DNA of 64,000 nt from Chlorobiota bacterium (GCA_016700335.1 CP065014.1:2021001-2085000), one strand, 5' to 3'. Counted from the first letter of the stretch, positions 18,774-29,654 are shown. Translations and numbers: made by a program. Notes: a model not told the origin generated them from the sequence alone.

Positions 18774-19448
18774 TTATTTGAAAATATAAACTGCTAAACA
18801 ACCATAACTAACATCTATTTGAATTCTTTTATTTAGATTATAATTAGATGCACCTTCTCTTTTACCAATTTCTAATAGTTCATTCTTTAAATTCCATCTC
18901 AATCCCTTTGTAGTAACTTTTGCCTTTGAAAGTGGTATAAGTGAAATTCTTTTTCCTACTATCATTTCTCTAACTAATACATTTTGATTTTTTGAATTTA
19001 ATATAACTACATCATAATTGTTTTCTATTATTTCAAATTTTAAAGAGCTTGAATACTTTGAAATAATTGAAAAATTATTTAATGTATGGTCTGAATCACC
19101 ACCACTCACTCCAAACAAAGTAATCATTTTATAATTTCTTTTTTTCAGCCAATTTAATGTCTTTTCAAAATCATTGGTAAAATTAGATTTAAATTTTACA
19201 AGAATAATTTTCTTTTCAATTAACTTACTTTCATTTCCAACAATAGAATCTAAATCACCAATTACATATTTTGGAATTAAATTTTTTTTCAACAATTTTA
19301 TAATTCCTGAGTCAGCAGCAACAAACTCATGAGATAGATTAATATGAATCTCTATACATTTCTTACTTGGCAAATTGCCCCCTAAAACTAAAACAGCTGA
19401 ATTATTGTAAATATTATTAATACTTGAATCAAAACTAACACTTGTCAT
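18774..19448 (-). CDS. Thiamine pyrophosphokinase
   Basis: The enzyme transfers pyrophosphate from ATP to thiamine. The 224-residue protein has the family order: VLGGNLP, FVAADSGIIKLL, the acidic GDLDS (64-68), NDFEKTLNWL (92-101) and FGVSGGDSDHTLNN. In the last motif the usual GGRxDH arginine is replaced by aspartate (G-G-D-S-D-H), an oddity that might affect substrate binding. It starts two bases after the aroQ stop codon, so the two are likely coupled. Its stop codon lies eight bases from that of the convergent lptB. Confidence 0.83.
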   Translation of the reverse strand: MTSVSFDSSINNIYNNSAVLVLGGNLPSKKCIEIHINLSHEFVAADSGIIKLLKKNLIPKYVIGDLDSIVGNESKLIEKKIILVKFKSNFTNDFEKTLNWLKKRNYKMITLFGVSGGDSDHTLNNFSIISKYSSSLKFEIIENNYDVVILNSKNQNVLVREMIVGKRISLIPLSKAKVTTKGLRWNLKNELLEIGKREGASNYNLNKRIQIDVSYGCLAVYIFK

Positions 19449-19450
19449 TT

Positions 19451-19891
19451 CTAATCATTTTCATTTCTTGTTAAACAAAGAGCTGCTAAAACATATCCAA
19501 ACCAACCAAACCCTTCTATACGACCTTTACATACCTTTCCTATAACAGAAGAATGTCTAAATATCTCTCTTGATAAAGTATTTGTTAAATGAATTTCAAT
19601 TACAGGAATATTAATCGAAGAAATAGCATCAGCAATTGCTATAGAATAATGAGAATATGCTCCTGCATTTAATATTATTCCAGTAGCTTCCCTTTCGAAT
19701 TTGGCTGAGTGTAATAAATTTATAATTTCTCCTTCTGAATTTGTTTGCCAAAATTGCAATTCAACTTCAATATCTGATAATGCTTCAACAACTTTTCGTT
19801 CAATTTCTTTTAACGTACTTTTTCCATATATCTCAGGTTCTCTAACACCTAATAAATTTAAATTAGGTCCGTTAATAATTTCAATTTTCAT
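19451..19891 (-). CDS. aroQ: 3-Dehydroquinate dehydratase, type II
   Basis: The enzyme makes 3-dehydroshikimate, the substrate of AroE. The 146-residue dodecameric-type dehydratase starts MKIEIINGPNLNLLGVREPE and shows catalytic Y22 in IYGKSTL, the asparagine loop ILNAGAYSHYSIAIADAI, the histidine in VIEIHLTN and SVIGKVCKGRIEGFGWFGY. ATG start. It precedes the thiamine pyrophosphokinase gene by two bases and follows the terminator of the giant surface-protein gene. Confidence 0.95.
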   Translation of the reverse strand: MKIEIINGPNLNLLGVREPEIYGKSTLKEIERKVVEALSDIEVELQFWQTNSEGEIINLLHSAKFEREATGIILNAGAYSHYSIAIADAISSINIPVIEIHLTNTLSREIFRHSSVIGKVCKGRIEGFGWFGYVLAALCLTRNEND

Positions 19892-19957
19892 AAAATAAAT
19901 ATTTTTTAAACAAACTTAAGAATTGAATTTAAAGTAATAAATATATTTAAAATAAAA

Positions 19958-19986
19958 AACGGATTTGCTATACTAGCAAATCCGTT
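19958..19986 (-). terminator. Terminator of the giant T9SS protein gene
   Basis: A perfect 13-bp stem (AACGGATTTGCTA paired with TAGCAAATCCGTT) with a 3-base loop lies 25 bases past the stop codon at 20011. On the minus strand it is followed directly by a T-run. This is a textbook intrinsic terminator separating the surface-protein gene from aroQ. Confidence 0.85.
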
Positions 19987-20010
19987 AATTATAAAATTTA
20001 AAGTTCTAAA

Positions 20011-23000
20011 TTATTTAGAAACGATAATTTTTTCTTCAGTAATAACACCTTTAGTGTTTTCCATTCTAGCAGTATATGAACCTGATTTCAAATCGTTAAT
20101 AGAAACTTCTTCAGTAGTATTTACAACTCCCTCAAAAGCAATAACTACTTGTTTACCAAGTTCGTTATATATAACAACTTTCAACTTCTCTCCTGCTGGT
20201 GCTTTTATTGTTAACTTACCATTTGAAAATACAGGATTTGGAGAACAAGTTAAACTAAATCCTTTTGTAGAAGCATTTGAAATAAGAACATGTTTTTCAC
20301 CATCATTATGACGAGTACCATCAAGATCACTAGTTACTAATCTATATGAATACTCTACTCCTGATTTTACATTATTATCAACAATTTTATATGCCGCACC
20401 TGTTGTAGCATTTCCTTTTGAAGAAACTCTTTCGATTGTAGAATAAGTACCAATTTTTTCTCCGGTTACAGATTTATCTACAATAGCTCTTTGAATTTCC
20501 ATTCCAGCTACATTAACTTCAGATAAAGTTGACCAAGTAACGGATACTGCCTGACTTCCTGATTGGAAAGCATCAAAGCTAGTAATTTTAATTGGTAGAA
20601 CTCCTTCTGAGCCAGCAAAGTCAATTGAAGATAACAACACTCTAGGAGCACCAGAATACAACGCTTGTGGAGCATAACGAGCAAAGTGTCTCCAATCAAT
20701 AGCATAGAATATAGTAACCCACTTAGGATTGTTAGATGCAACACCTGAAGCAGAATCTCCAGGAAGACTAGTTAAATTGAAATAGTTATGAGTTGATCTA
20801 GCAGCTCCAGGACCTAATATAGGTCTTACAATATCTGGAGTTGGATTTGGATCTCCAAGAGCTCCAAACATACTAGTAGTTATTAAAGGATTAGCAGCAA
20901 ACTGCGGTGGATTAGATCCAGGTATTAATACTATTGGTTGTCCTGCTTCATTAATTAATTCAAAGAAACCAGGTGTAACTTGTTTACCAATAAGATTTAA
21001 ACCAGAATAAACTCCAGGTGTAGTTTTACTGATATATCTTGCGCGTAAATAATTTCTTACGAAATCAGTATCAGATTGCAAACCATTAGTTGCATTTAGT
21101 GCTACATCATGAGTTCTAGCAATCTCTTGTCCAGCAATTACTAAAGTTTTTTTAGCAAATGTAGAACCTAAATTCAAACATTCTTTAATTGCTTTTCTTT
21201 CACGCCAATCAATACCCATTGGATAATTTTCACCCTGAGCCCAAATAATATTTCTCCACATTTTGAAGTTTAAAGCATTTTCTGGCCATTTATCTCTTTC
21301 AAACACATCGTAATCTTCTAATCCAATATTATCTACTCTTTGCCAATTGATAGCTGTTAATGCAGCATACAAAGTATCAGTATTCAATTTATTTGCAATT
21401 GAATCTGTAATAGTACCTGTTGGAGTAGGTGTTGGAACAGGAATGTTATAGAAGTTTTTTACACCAACCATTGTACTACGTGTAGATCTTGGAACATAGA
21501 ATCTAACAAATTTAGTAAATTTATTGTTTGGTAGATTTTGATCTAAACTCCAAATTCCTTCAATAGTAATTCTATAAAGAGGAGATACATTAGGACTATT
21601 TCTCCAAGGAAGAGGAGCTAATAATCCAAGTCCAAACTCAGCTATAGTTCTTGGTTTAAATGCTGGGAACGTAACTTCTTTAATAACTGAAGCAGCATCA
21701 AATGGTCTTCCTGAAACTGTAAATGAATCTACTCTTAATGGAATATCTGTATATTCTGTAAATCCTACTCTTGGTACTGGATTTAAAGCCTCAATTCTTA
21801 ACTTAACAGAATCCCAATCTCCAATAATAGGTTGACCACCGATATTACGGAATCTTCCTTTGATATTGATAGATGTATCAGACATTACATATTCAGCAGG
21901 TAAGTTAGATCCACCAAAGTTTGGTTCAAAAAATCCTTGAGGATTTAAAATATCTTCAGCCATTAAATCATAGTTATACAATTGACCTACATATTCATCA
22001 GCACCAATATCATAATAAGTTGATGTTAATGATAAGCGTGGATCTAAATCCCTATCTTTCTTTATATATGGAATTACAACTCCTCTATTATTAGTTAATC
22101 CACCAATAATTTCTTCATTCATATGTAAGTCTACACTATCTGGATAGTTAACAGTCCCATTATAGAATCCATCTACAATAGATCTACACAATCCACCTGA
22201 AGGGATGTTGTTTGGAATTCCATCAGGATTTTGAAGAGGTGAGTTTACGACTGTAGCTAACAATTGAACTCCAGAAACTCCCCAAACTGAATTAGAGTCT
22301 AAGTTTGTATTAAATTTCCATTCACTCAACATTCTAGATTTTGAAGGTAATAATACATTTGCACCTTGAGTTCCAGGGGTTGGTATGTTAAATCCAGTAG
22401 CTGCATCTAACCATTTGTATTCACCTGTAAATCCATTCATATAGCCTTGAAGTGTATTTCCTATGCATTTACCATGCCACATGTAAATCAAGTTATAATC
22501 AGAAATAATTGGTTTGTCTGTTGTAGTCATAAATGATAGACCTACTTGTTTTGGTACCATTGATAATGTAAGTGCATCAGAAGGACCAGTAATAGCAACG
22601 ATATTGTTTCTTACCCATCCTGAAGCCTTCCATAATCCAATACCATATTCACGAGTTAATCTAGCTGTTGGAGAATTATATGTTACTATTTTATCAGCTC
22701 CTCCGTTATTATTATAAATAGTATTATTTTCAATTCTATTTAACGAAGTAATAAATTTTGGATTAGCAGCTTCTGATGTTGATTCTAACGAGAATCCAAT
22801 TCCAAAAGTTCTTCCTAAAGTTTGAGAATTTTGACCTAAATAATCCCAAATAAAATTATTTGTGATTGTATCTCTAGTTTCACCTCTTACAGGGAATCTA
22901 TATACAATACCACCTGGAGCAATATACACATTTTCTGCAGTTTCAGACCAAATACCGGCACCATTACCTGAAGTTGCATCTATTGATCTAATAGTATTTG

Positions 23001-26000
23001 CATTAATACTCAACTCGGTACTATAACCTCTTTTTTGGATAGAAGGAGCTCCACCAATTGCATCTCCACTTGAGATTAAAACTCCAGCTGCACTTTCTTG
23101 ATTATAGAAATTAATATTTGGCAATCTTGGCATAACTGGATTCAAATTCGGTGAAGGATTTACTACTCTAACAATAGTGTTCCTTTCAATTTTTGTTTTT
23201 CTATCATATTCAACTGCTACACCTGCTCTTGAAACATCATGTATAAAGTTGTTAGTGATAGTATTTCCAACGTTAGGATACTCCAAATAACTGTTAAAAC
23301 TAACGTTATAAATGGCACCAATACCTGTTGAAACAACACCATAAGCAAAATTCTCTATTTCATTATTATCTATTACGTTACTATTATTTTGTAATGTATC
23401 CCATCTTAATGGATTATTTCCAGCACCAGTAGTAGGTAAAATACTTCTCATATAAACACCTGCTGACAATGTCATACCAGGTTTAGGTGGATTTGTAATA
23501 AATACATCAGGTTCAAATGTAAATAAATTAGATCCTTGATTATATTGAGGAGTATGAATCGTTTGTGTTCCCAATTTACCATTAATTAAATCTATTGGTC
23601 CGCATTGACTTACTATTTTCAAGGAATTACCAAAATATGGAACACCTGATGTATTAGGTAAGTTTACATTTGGGTTACCACCACAAGTTCCCGGTAACAC
23701 ATTATAAGAAAACCCAGAAGGTAAATTAGGAACAACTACAGCAGGTTCATTATGGCCTGTTCTAGCAACATATAATGGATGTATTTTACAATTCTTAACA
23801 GTATAATTAGATGCACCGGTTCCCATATAAAATGGGATACTAGAATAATATCTGTTATCACCCCCAGGAGACATAGATCCAGCTGCACTTGTTAAATTCT
23901 CATAGGTAAACTCTAATCGTTTATCAGCACCTCCATCCCATATTATATAACCAGTTGGATTAACAAATCTGTTTGGTTGTGCTAAAGGTACGTATGTTCT
24001 TTGAATATCTTGACCGTACCAAATACCAATTCCAGAGAATGAAGCTAATCTAACATGAACATTTACTTTTCCAACTGCTGGTCTGAAAGTAATTGTATTT
24101 ACTGCTGAAGCACCAGAAATAGTACCTCTAAAATCTAATGCAGGTGCAGTTGCAGTAATACGAACAATACTATCTGGACGCCCAACCCATGCTGGATCAA
24201 TAAATGTTTGTTTGTAAGTATTAGTTGCTCCTAGGAAAGGAGCATATGGTGGCATATCTAATGTTGAACTAACCCCAGCATTTTGATTACCAGGACTAAC
24301 TAAGTAATAATCTTCAATAAGATCAAATACAACAGGTGCATTAACTCCACAACGGAATAATTCGTCACGGGCATCTTGAATACTTCTAAATCTTTCTCCT
24401 TGACCAATTCTGTAACTTCCTGCTAAAGGATTTCCAACTAAAACAACCCATTGAAGTACATTTTGCCCTGTAGGTGCTTGAGGTGCTGTTACAGTTATAT
24501 AATATATCCCAGGAGCATTTGGAACCCATTTGTCATAAAACTGAGTTTTAGAACCAGGAGCTCCTGTTGGAGATACTTTAGGAACTACAGTTGTAACTTT
24601 TGTTGAAGAATATACTTGAGTACCTGTAGGAGATCCTTGTGTGATTACAGCAGTTGAAGACACATTAATAGCATCGTTTGAACCAAAATTCAACATTGTT
24701 GCATATAAATCTTCTACTCTACCAACACAAGCATTAAATTGTGGACCATAAGGTGTTCCAGGATTTAATGATACAGATTTGTCTAAGAATACTTCAAATT
24801 CATAACCAATATCATTTACAATTGGTGCTGGATTTTTTAGACAATACTCATTATTATATGGATAACTTCTGTAGAATAATGGTACGGTATCATTACTTCT
24901 ATTTTGGTCTCCGTTCATCATTACGAATGATTTTACATAATACTTACCAGGTGAACTTGGACGGAATCCAATTAAAGGTTGTCCTGGAGGAGTATTTACT
25001 GAAGGAGCTGAAAAAGTAACATCTCTGTATTGCTGTGGTCCCCATGGATATGTACCAGTTAAAGCTATAACTGAATCTTTTCTCCAAACTTCAGTTCCAG
25101 AACAACCACTGCTTGCTTTGTAAACAATACAACGAACTGGAACATTTACCTCAGTATTATTACCAATATTAGCATATCTAAACTCTATTGGAATATCAAC
25201 ACCAACATTATAACGTGTATAATATGGTGGAGTATTTTGATTTGGTTGAAGAACTGAATGTGCCATTACATCATCTGGAAAACGTATGTATACTCTAATT
25301 TCACAAGTATCATTCTCTACGTTTTGATCAGCATAATTTACACCTCCTGATATATTATATATTTTAAAAGTATAAGTTCCAGGTTGATTAAACCAAGTCA
25401 ATCCAGTAATTTGAGGAAATGCAATTGTAGAAATTGTATTTGGATTAACTAATGTTGGAACTGATGATACTGATGTTATTGGTAATGAAACACCATGACG
25501 ATAAACATCTACTCTAAAAGTTGATGTAACCGGATTTAGTCCAATATTCTTAAATCTTTGTTGAACAGTTAAACTAGTGTTCAATGGATAAGAATAAGCT
25601 AAAACTCCATTTTGAATTGCAGGTAACGGTAAGTTAGCAGGAACAGGAGATGGAATTAAAGTTGTTGGAGCTGGTATAGCAGGAGGCAACGTAGTAGTAT
25701 CAGTTACACAAGCTATATCATTAACTGTTGGCATAAATCTATAAGACAAAGTCTTACATGAAATTGCAGGGTATCCATAATGGAAATATCTAGAAGCTTC
25801 ATTTCCATATGAAGTAATATGACCTGTAACTAAATTAATTGCAAGTGGATAATATGCAAATAATTCAGAAACAAAAGTTGAACCAGTAATAGATCTTACT
25901 GGCATACCTGTTATAGATATTGAGTCAACACCTACTGCAGAATTAATTGATGTTACATTTGCAATTACGTTTGATGAAGTTTGGTATCTTGAAGGTTCTG

Positions 26001-26835
26001 TCATTAAACAGAATCTTTCAAATAAATTAGCTCCTGAACGACCAGGAGGATTTTGTAAAATCTGACCTTGGTTTTTTAATCCAATACTAGCTCCTGTTCT
26101 ATCTGGTTGGTTACCAGTTGGAACTGGCATATTAATAGAATTAGGACCATAATGGAATAAAATCTTTCCACAAGTTGGACCTTGTGGTTCTGTTACTGTT
26201 GGGTTACCTGATTCAAACAAAACTGCTTGAAAATTCCCTACACCACCTGGAGTTCCACTTGTAACAGGACCACCTTGTGAAACCCATTCAATAATGATTC
26301 TTCGGTTTGGGAATGAACCCGTATATTGCACCCAAGCACCGTTAGCACCAGCAGGAACAATATTACCCATGAAAGGCATTATTATTTGTGAACCAGTTCC
26401 TGTTCCTTTAACAAGGTCAAGAATTAGTGGTGGGGCTGCAGCACCAAATGCAATTGCTCCAGTACCATGAACCCAAATTTGATTGCTTGGGTAGGCTTGT
26501 AATGCTGCTGTTGAAGCAGCACCTAAGCCAGAAGCTGGTAAATAGAAAAATGACATTGCCGGAGCTACTGCCGGTAAAGCTGCTGAATTTCCTAAACTAA
26601 AAGTAAGGAAAGTTGAATTAGCAGCACCAACTATGCTCTGGAACTTAGGTCCGCTAGCATAATCGTTTCCACAGAACAATCGAGTTGCCTCGTAAGAGTT
26701 CCATAATCCAGAGTATGCAGGTGTTGAAGAACCAACACTACCATCTCCATTCATTTGTACTACAGCTTGTGCTGAAGCTGAGATTAAAGTCGCGACAGAA
26801 AGCGCGAGCATCGCGAGAAGTCTTCGCAAATTCAT
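20011..26835 (-). CDS. Giant secreted T9SS protein with CARDB-like and beta-helix regions
   Basis: This 2,274-residue protein begins with a signal peptide (MNLRRLLAMLALSVA, ending near ASAQA). Residues about 370-690 contain two Ig-like CARDB-type stretches with VNDTC and NRSNDT motifs. A long central region (about 830-1700) is rich in Asn and short beta strands, as in right-handed parallel beta-helices (NNFIWDY, IENNTIYNNN). The end has a fibronectin-like domain and a T9SS type A sorting tail (SCSPNPVFSNGKLTI onward, ending EEKIIVSK). I chose the ATG at 26835 because GGGAGAA sits 8 bases before it; a TTG five codons upstream overlaps that site. It is probably surface-attached. Function unknown. 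Confidence 0.88.
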   Translation of the reverse strand: MNLRRLLAMLALSVATLISASAQAVVQMNGDGSVGSSTPAYSGLWNSYEATRLFCGNDYASGPKFQSIVGAANSTFLTFSLGNSAALPAVAPAMSFFYLPASGLGAASTAALQAYPSNQIWVHGTGAIAFGAAAPPLILDLVKGTGTGSQIIMPFMGNIVPAGANGAWVQYTGSFPNRRIIIEWVSQGGPVTSGTPGGVGNFQAVLFESGNPTVTEPQGPTCGKILFHYGPNSINMPVPTGNQPDRTGASIGLKNQGQILQNPPGRSGANLFERFCLMTEPSRYQTSSNVIANVTSINSAVGVDSISITGMPVRSITGSTFVSELFAYYPLAINLVTGHITSYGNEASRYFHYGYPAISCKTLSYRFMPTVNDIACVTDTTTLPPAIPAPTTLIPSPVPANLPLPAIQNGVLAYSYPLNTSLTVQQRFKNIGLNPVTSTFRVDVYRHGVSLPITSVSSVPTLVNPNTISTIAFPQITGLTWFNQPGTYTFKIYNISGGVNYADQNVENDTCEIRVYIRFPDDVMAHSVLQPNQNTPPYYTRYNVGVDIPIEFRYANIGNNTEVNVPVRCIVYKASSGCSGTEVWRKDSVIALTGTYPWGPQQYRDVTFSAPSVNTPPGQPLIGFRPSSPGKYYVKSFVMMNGDQNRSNDTVPLFYRSYPYNNEYCLKNPAPIVNDIGYEFEVFLDKSVSLNPGTPYGPQFNACVGRVEDLYATMLNFGSNDAINVSSTAVITQGSPTGTQVYSSTKVTTVVPKVSPTGAPGSKTQFYDKWVPNAPGIYYITVTAPQAPTGQNVLQWVVLVGNPLAGSYRIGQGERFRSIQDARDELFRCGVNAPVVFDLIEDYYLVSPGNQNAGVSSTLDMPPYAPFLGATNTYKQTFIDPAWVGRPDSIVRITATAPALDFRGTISGASAVNTITFRPAVGKVNVHVRLASFSGIGIWYGQDIQRTYVPLAQPNRFVNPTGYIIWDGGADKRLEFTYENLTSAAGSMSPGGDNRYYSSIPFYMGTGASNYTVKNCKIHPLYVARTGHNEPAVVVPNLPSGFSYNVLPGTCGGNPNVNLPNTSGVPYFGNSLKIVSQCGPIDLINGKLGTQTIHTPQYNQGSNLFTFEPDVFITNPPKPGMTLSAGVYMRSILPTTGAGNNPLRWDTLQNNSNVIDNNEIENFAYGVVSTGIGAIYNVSFNSYLEYPNVGNTITNNFIHDVSRAGVAVEYDRKTKIERNTIVRVVNPSPNLNPVMPRLPNINFYNQESAAGVLISSGDAIGGAPSIQKRGYSTELSINANTIRSIDATSGNGAGIWSETAENVYIAPGGIVYRFPVRGETRDTITNNFIWDYLGQNSQTLGRTFGIGFSLESTSEAANPKFITSLNRIENNTIYNNNGGADKIVTYNSPTARLTREYGIGLWKASGWVRNNIVAITGPSDALTLSMVPKQVGLSFMTTTDKPIISDYNLIYMWHGKCIGNTLQGYMNGFTGEYKWLDAATGFNIPTPGTQGANVLLPSKSRMLSEWKFNTNLDSNSVWGVSGVQLLATVVNSPLQNPDGIPNNIPSGGLCRSIVDGFYNGTVNYPDSVDLHMNEEIIGGLTNNRGVVIPYIKKDRDLDPRLSLTSTYYDIGADEYVGQLYNYDLMAEDILNPQGFFEPNFGGSNLPAEYVMSDTSINIKGRFRNIGGQPIIGDWDSVKLRIEALNPVPRVGFTEYTDIPLRVDSFTVSGRPFDAASVIKEVTFPAFKPRTIAEFGLGLLAPLPWRNSPNVSPLYRITIEGIWSLDQNLPNNKFTKFVRFYVPRSTRSTMVGVKNFYNIPVPTPTPTGTITDSIANKLNTDTLYAALTAINWQRVDNIGLEDYDVFERDKWPENALNFKMWRNIIWAQGENYPMGIDWRERKAIKECLNLGSTFAKKTLVIAGQEIARTHDVALNATNGLQSDTDFVRNYLRARYISKTTPGVYSGLNLIGKQVTPGFFELINEAGQPIVLIPGSNPPQFAANPLITTSMFGALGDPNPTPDIVRPILGPGAARSTHNYFNLTSLPGDSASGVASNNPKWVTIFYAIDWRHFARYAPQALYSGAPRVLLSSIDFAGSEGVLPIKITSFDAFQSGSQAVSVTWSTLSEVNVAGMEIQRAIVDKSVTGEKIGTYSTIERVSSKGNATTGAAYKIVDNNVKSGVEYSYRLVTSDLDGTRHNDGEKHVLISNASTKGFSLTCSPNPVFSNGKLTIKAPAGEKLKVVIYNELGKQVVIAFEGVVNTTEEVSINDLKSGSYTARMENTKGVITEEKIIVSK

Positions 26836-26839
26836 TGTG

Positions 26840-26848
26840 AATTCTCCC
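26840..26848 (-). promoter_or_regulatory. Shine-Dalgarno-like site of the giant surface-protein gene
   Basis: On the minus strand GGGAGAATT precedes the ATG at 26835 by four bases; its GGAG core lies about eight bases upstream. Most genes in this window, as in Bacteroidota generally, lack such a site, so a strong one here stands out and decides the start codon. It suggests high expression. Confidence 0.6.
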
Positions 26849-27068
26849 AAAGTTTTGTGATTAGTAATTGTATTATTATTGTTTTAGTTATTATTTTAAG
26901 AAAATACTATGCAGTTTACAAAGCAATATAACTATTTTTTTTTTAATGATGAGAAAAAATGTAACAAAACTTTACACTTTAATTTCAGATTGTTATACAT
27001 ATTTATCGATTTGTAACTGATTAAACACATAATATCTAATTATGTTACCAATTTTTTTTAATCATTTA

Positions 27069-29654
27069 CTAAAAATAATTTTCTTTAAAATCAATCAAAA
27101 CTTTCTCTAAATTAATAATGTCTTTACCTCCAGCAGATGCCAAATGAGGTTTACCACCTCCACCTCCATCTAATTTTTTAGCTATTTCACCTACTATTTT
27201 TCCAGCTGAAAATCTATCTAATAAATCATCAGTAACCACACAAACTAATACTGATTTGTTATCAATTATACAACCCAATAATCCTATACTATTCTTTAAA
27301 AGTCTATCTCTTAATTGTGAACCTAAATCTTTTAAAGATTCCATATCATCAACTTTTATTTTGCCTGATACTAATTTTATTCCACTTCTTAAACTTCCAT
27401 TATTAATAATATCAGTTAAATCATTACTTGCAAAATTGTTTTTAAGTTCAGTATTCTCTCTGAACAATTTTTTAACTTCTAATGAAAGATTCTCAATCTT
27501 ATTTAAAAGTTCATTATCATGAGAATGAAATTTTTTATTTAATGTATCAATTAATTTAAATCTATCTAATAATAATTGATCTGAGTATTCTCCAGTTATT
27601 GCTTCTAATCTTCTAACACCAGATTGAACACTTGTCTCTAATATTATTTTAACGAATCCTATTTCGGATGATCTCTTTACATGAGTACCACCACAAAATT
27701 CTACTGAATAATTTGGATCAATAGTAACAACTCTAACTTTAGAACCATATTTATCCCCGAAAAACATTTTTACATTTGGAATTTTTCGAGCTTGTTCTAT
27801 TTTTAACTCTTCAGTTAATACATCATGTCCTTCTCTAATTTTTCCATTAACCATTGATTCAATATCTTTCAATTGTATTTCATCTAATTTATTGAAATGA
27901 TTAAAATCAAATCTAAGATATCTTTCAGATACAAAAGATCCTGCTTGTTGAACATGGCTTCCAAGTACTCTTCTCAAAGCTTCATGAATTAGATGTGTTG
28001 CTGAATGATTTTTTTCAATTGACCTTCTTCTACTTGTATCAATTGAACATACAACAGATTCTCCTATATTAATTTCATTTATATCTTCATCAATAAAATG
28101 TAAAAATGCGTCTCCGAGTTTTTCAACTTTATTTATTTTGTAAGTTTCACCAGCTATAACAATTTTACCAATATCAGACTCTTGTCCTCCCATCTCAGCA
28201 TAAAATGGAGTTTGGTCTAAAATTATACTTTCACCAATTATTGAAATTATCTTTGATTCAGATAGATCATTTTCATAACCTATAAATTCAGTTATTTCAT
28301 CTGTACTTAAATCTGAAGCTAACTGAGAAACAGTTTTTCTAGCAGATCTAGCACGGTTCTTTTGTTCATTCATTAACAAATTAAAACCAAGGTAATCTAC
28401 AGTTAAATTTTGTTCTCTAGCTAATAGTTCAGTTAAATCTAATGGAAAACCACAAGTATCAAATAGAAAGAAAGCATCTTCTGAAGAAACTTTGATTTTA
28501 TCCTCAGTTCTATTCTTGAATTCTTTTATTCCATTTTCTAATGTAGTTAAAAAGCTAGACTCTTCTGATTTTATGATTTTTTCAATATATGATTGTTGTT
28601 CTTTAATCTCTGGGAATGCACTAGACATTGTTTCAACAAGTACTGAAACTAATTTATAAATTACTGGCTCTTTAATATTTAAATCCAAATAAGCATATTT
28701 AACTGCTCTCCTTAAAACTCTTCTCAAAACATACCCTCTACCAGTATTTCCTGGAGTTGCACCATCAGCAATTGAAAAAGATAGAGTTCTAACATGATCA
28801 GCTATTACTCTCATTGCAATATCTGTTTTACACTCTAAATTATAGGTATAATCTATTTTTGAAATTGAACTTATACTTAATATTAATGGTAAAAAGATAT
28901 CTGTATCATAGTTACTCATTTTATTTTGTAATACAGCACAAATCCTTTCAAATCCCATACCTGTATCTACATGCTTTAATGGTAGTTCATTCAAACTTTT
29001 GTCGATATTACGATTGAATTGAATAAAAACATTATTCCAAATTTCAATTACTTCTGGTACACCAACATTTACAAGACTGCCACCACTCAAATCTGGAGTT
29101 CTATCATAATGAATTTCACTGCAAGGTCCACAAGGTCCTGTATCTCCCATCTCCCAAAAATTATCTTTTGACCCAAACCAATGAATTTGGCTTTCTTTTA
29201 ATCCTAAACTTTTCCAAATTTCATAAGACTCATCATCTTGTGTGGAATTATCATCAGCTTTATAAACAGTTACATGTAATCTTTCTTTTGGAATTTTCCA
29301 CACATCAGTTAACAGCTCCCAAGCCCAAGATAATGCTTCTTTTTTATAATAATCTCCAAATGACCAATTACCCAACATTTCAAAAAAAGTATGATGATAT
29401 GTATCCACTCCAACTTCTTCCAAATCGTTATGCTTCCCTGAAACTCTAATACATTTTTGTGAATCAACTGCTCTTGTGTAATCCCTCTTACCTAAACCAA
29501 GAAATACATCTTTGAATTGATTCATTCCAGCATTTGTAAATAATAATGTAGGATCTCCATGTGGAACTACTGGTGCTGAAGGTACTTCAATATGTGCCTT
29601 TGATTTGAAAAAATTTATAAACGAATCTCTAATTTCTTTTGATGATAGTGTCAA
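27069..29654 (-). CDS. alaS: Alanine--tRNA ligase
   Basis: AlaRS charges tRNA-Ala and edits mischarged Ser/Gly. The 861-residue protein has the class II catalytic core from the start (HIEVPSAPVVPHGDPTLLFT, GMNQFKDVFLG), the editing-domain zinc ligands H550 and H554 in HSATH and C654/H658 in CGGTH, and a C-Ala domain ending with a Gly-rich GGGGGKPHLASAGG. The start is TTG: an in-frame stop lies immediately upstream and residue 2 onward aligns with the conserved N-terminus. Length is normal. Confidence 0.96.
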   Translation of the reverse strand: MTLSSKEIRDSFINFFKSKAHIEVPSAPVVPHGDPTLLFTNAGMNQFKDVFLGLGKRDYTRAVDSQKCIRVSGKHNDLEEVGVDTYHHTFFEMLGNWSFGDYYKKEALSWAWELLTDVWKIPKERLHVTVYKADDNSTQDDESYEIWKSLGLKESQIHWFGSKDNFWEMGDTGPCGPCSEIHYDRTPDLSGGSLVNVGVPEVIEIWNNVFIQFNRNIDKSLNELPLKHVDTGMGFERICAVLQNKMSNYDTDIFLPLILSISSISKIDYTYNLECKTDIAMRVIADHVRTLSFSIADGATPGNTGRGYVLRRVLRRAVKYAYLDLNIKEPVIYKLVSVLVETMSSAFPEIKEQQSYIEKIIKSEESSFLTTLENGIKEFKNRTEDKIKVSSEDAFFLFDTCGFPLDLTELLAREQNLTVDYLGFNLLMNEQKNRARSARKTVSQLASDLSTDEITEFIGYENDLSESKIISIIGESIILDQTPFYAEMGGQESDIGKIVIAGETYKINKVEKLGDAFLHFIDEDINEINIGESVVCSIDTSRRRSIEKNHSATHLIHEALRRVLGSHVQQAGSFVSERYLRFDFNHFNKLDEIQLKDIESMVNGKIREGHDVLTEELKIEQARKIPNVKMFFGDKYGSKVRVVTIDPNYSVEFCGGTHVKRSSEIGFVKIILETSVQSGVRRLEAITGEYSDQLLLDRFKLIDTLNKKFHSHDNELLNKIENLSLEVKKLFRENTELKNNFASNDLTDIINNGSLRSGIKLVSGKIKVDDMESLKDLGSQLRDRLLKNSIGLLGCIIDNKSVLVCVVTDDLLDRFSAGKIVGEIAKKLDGGGGGKPHLASAGGKDIINLEKVLIDFKENYF

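Noticed and set aside
24741..25019. 92-codon plus-strand frame opposite the giant surface protein
   Set aside because: Antisense shadow rich in His/Gln/Leu/Tyr, produced by the codons of the opposite strand; no independent coding features.
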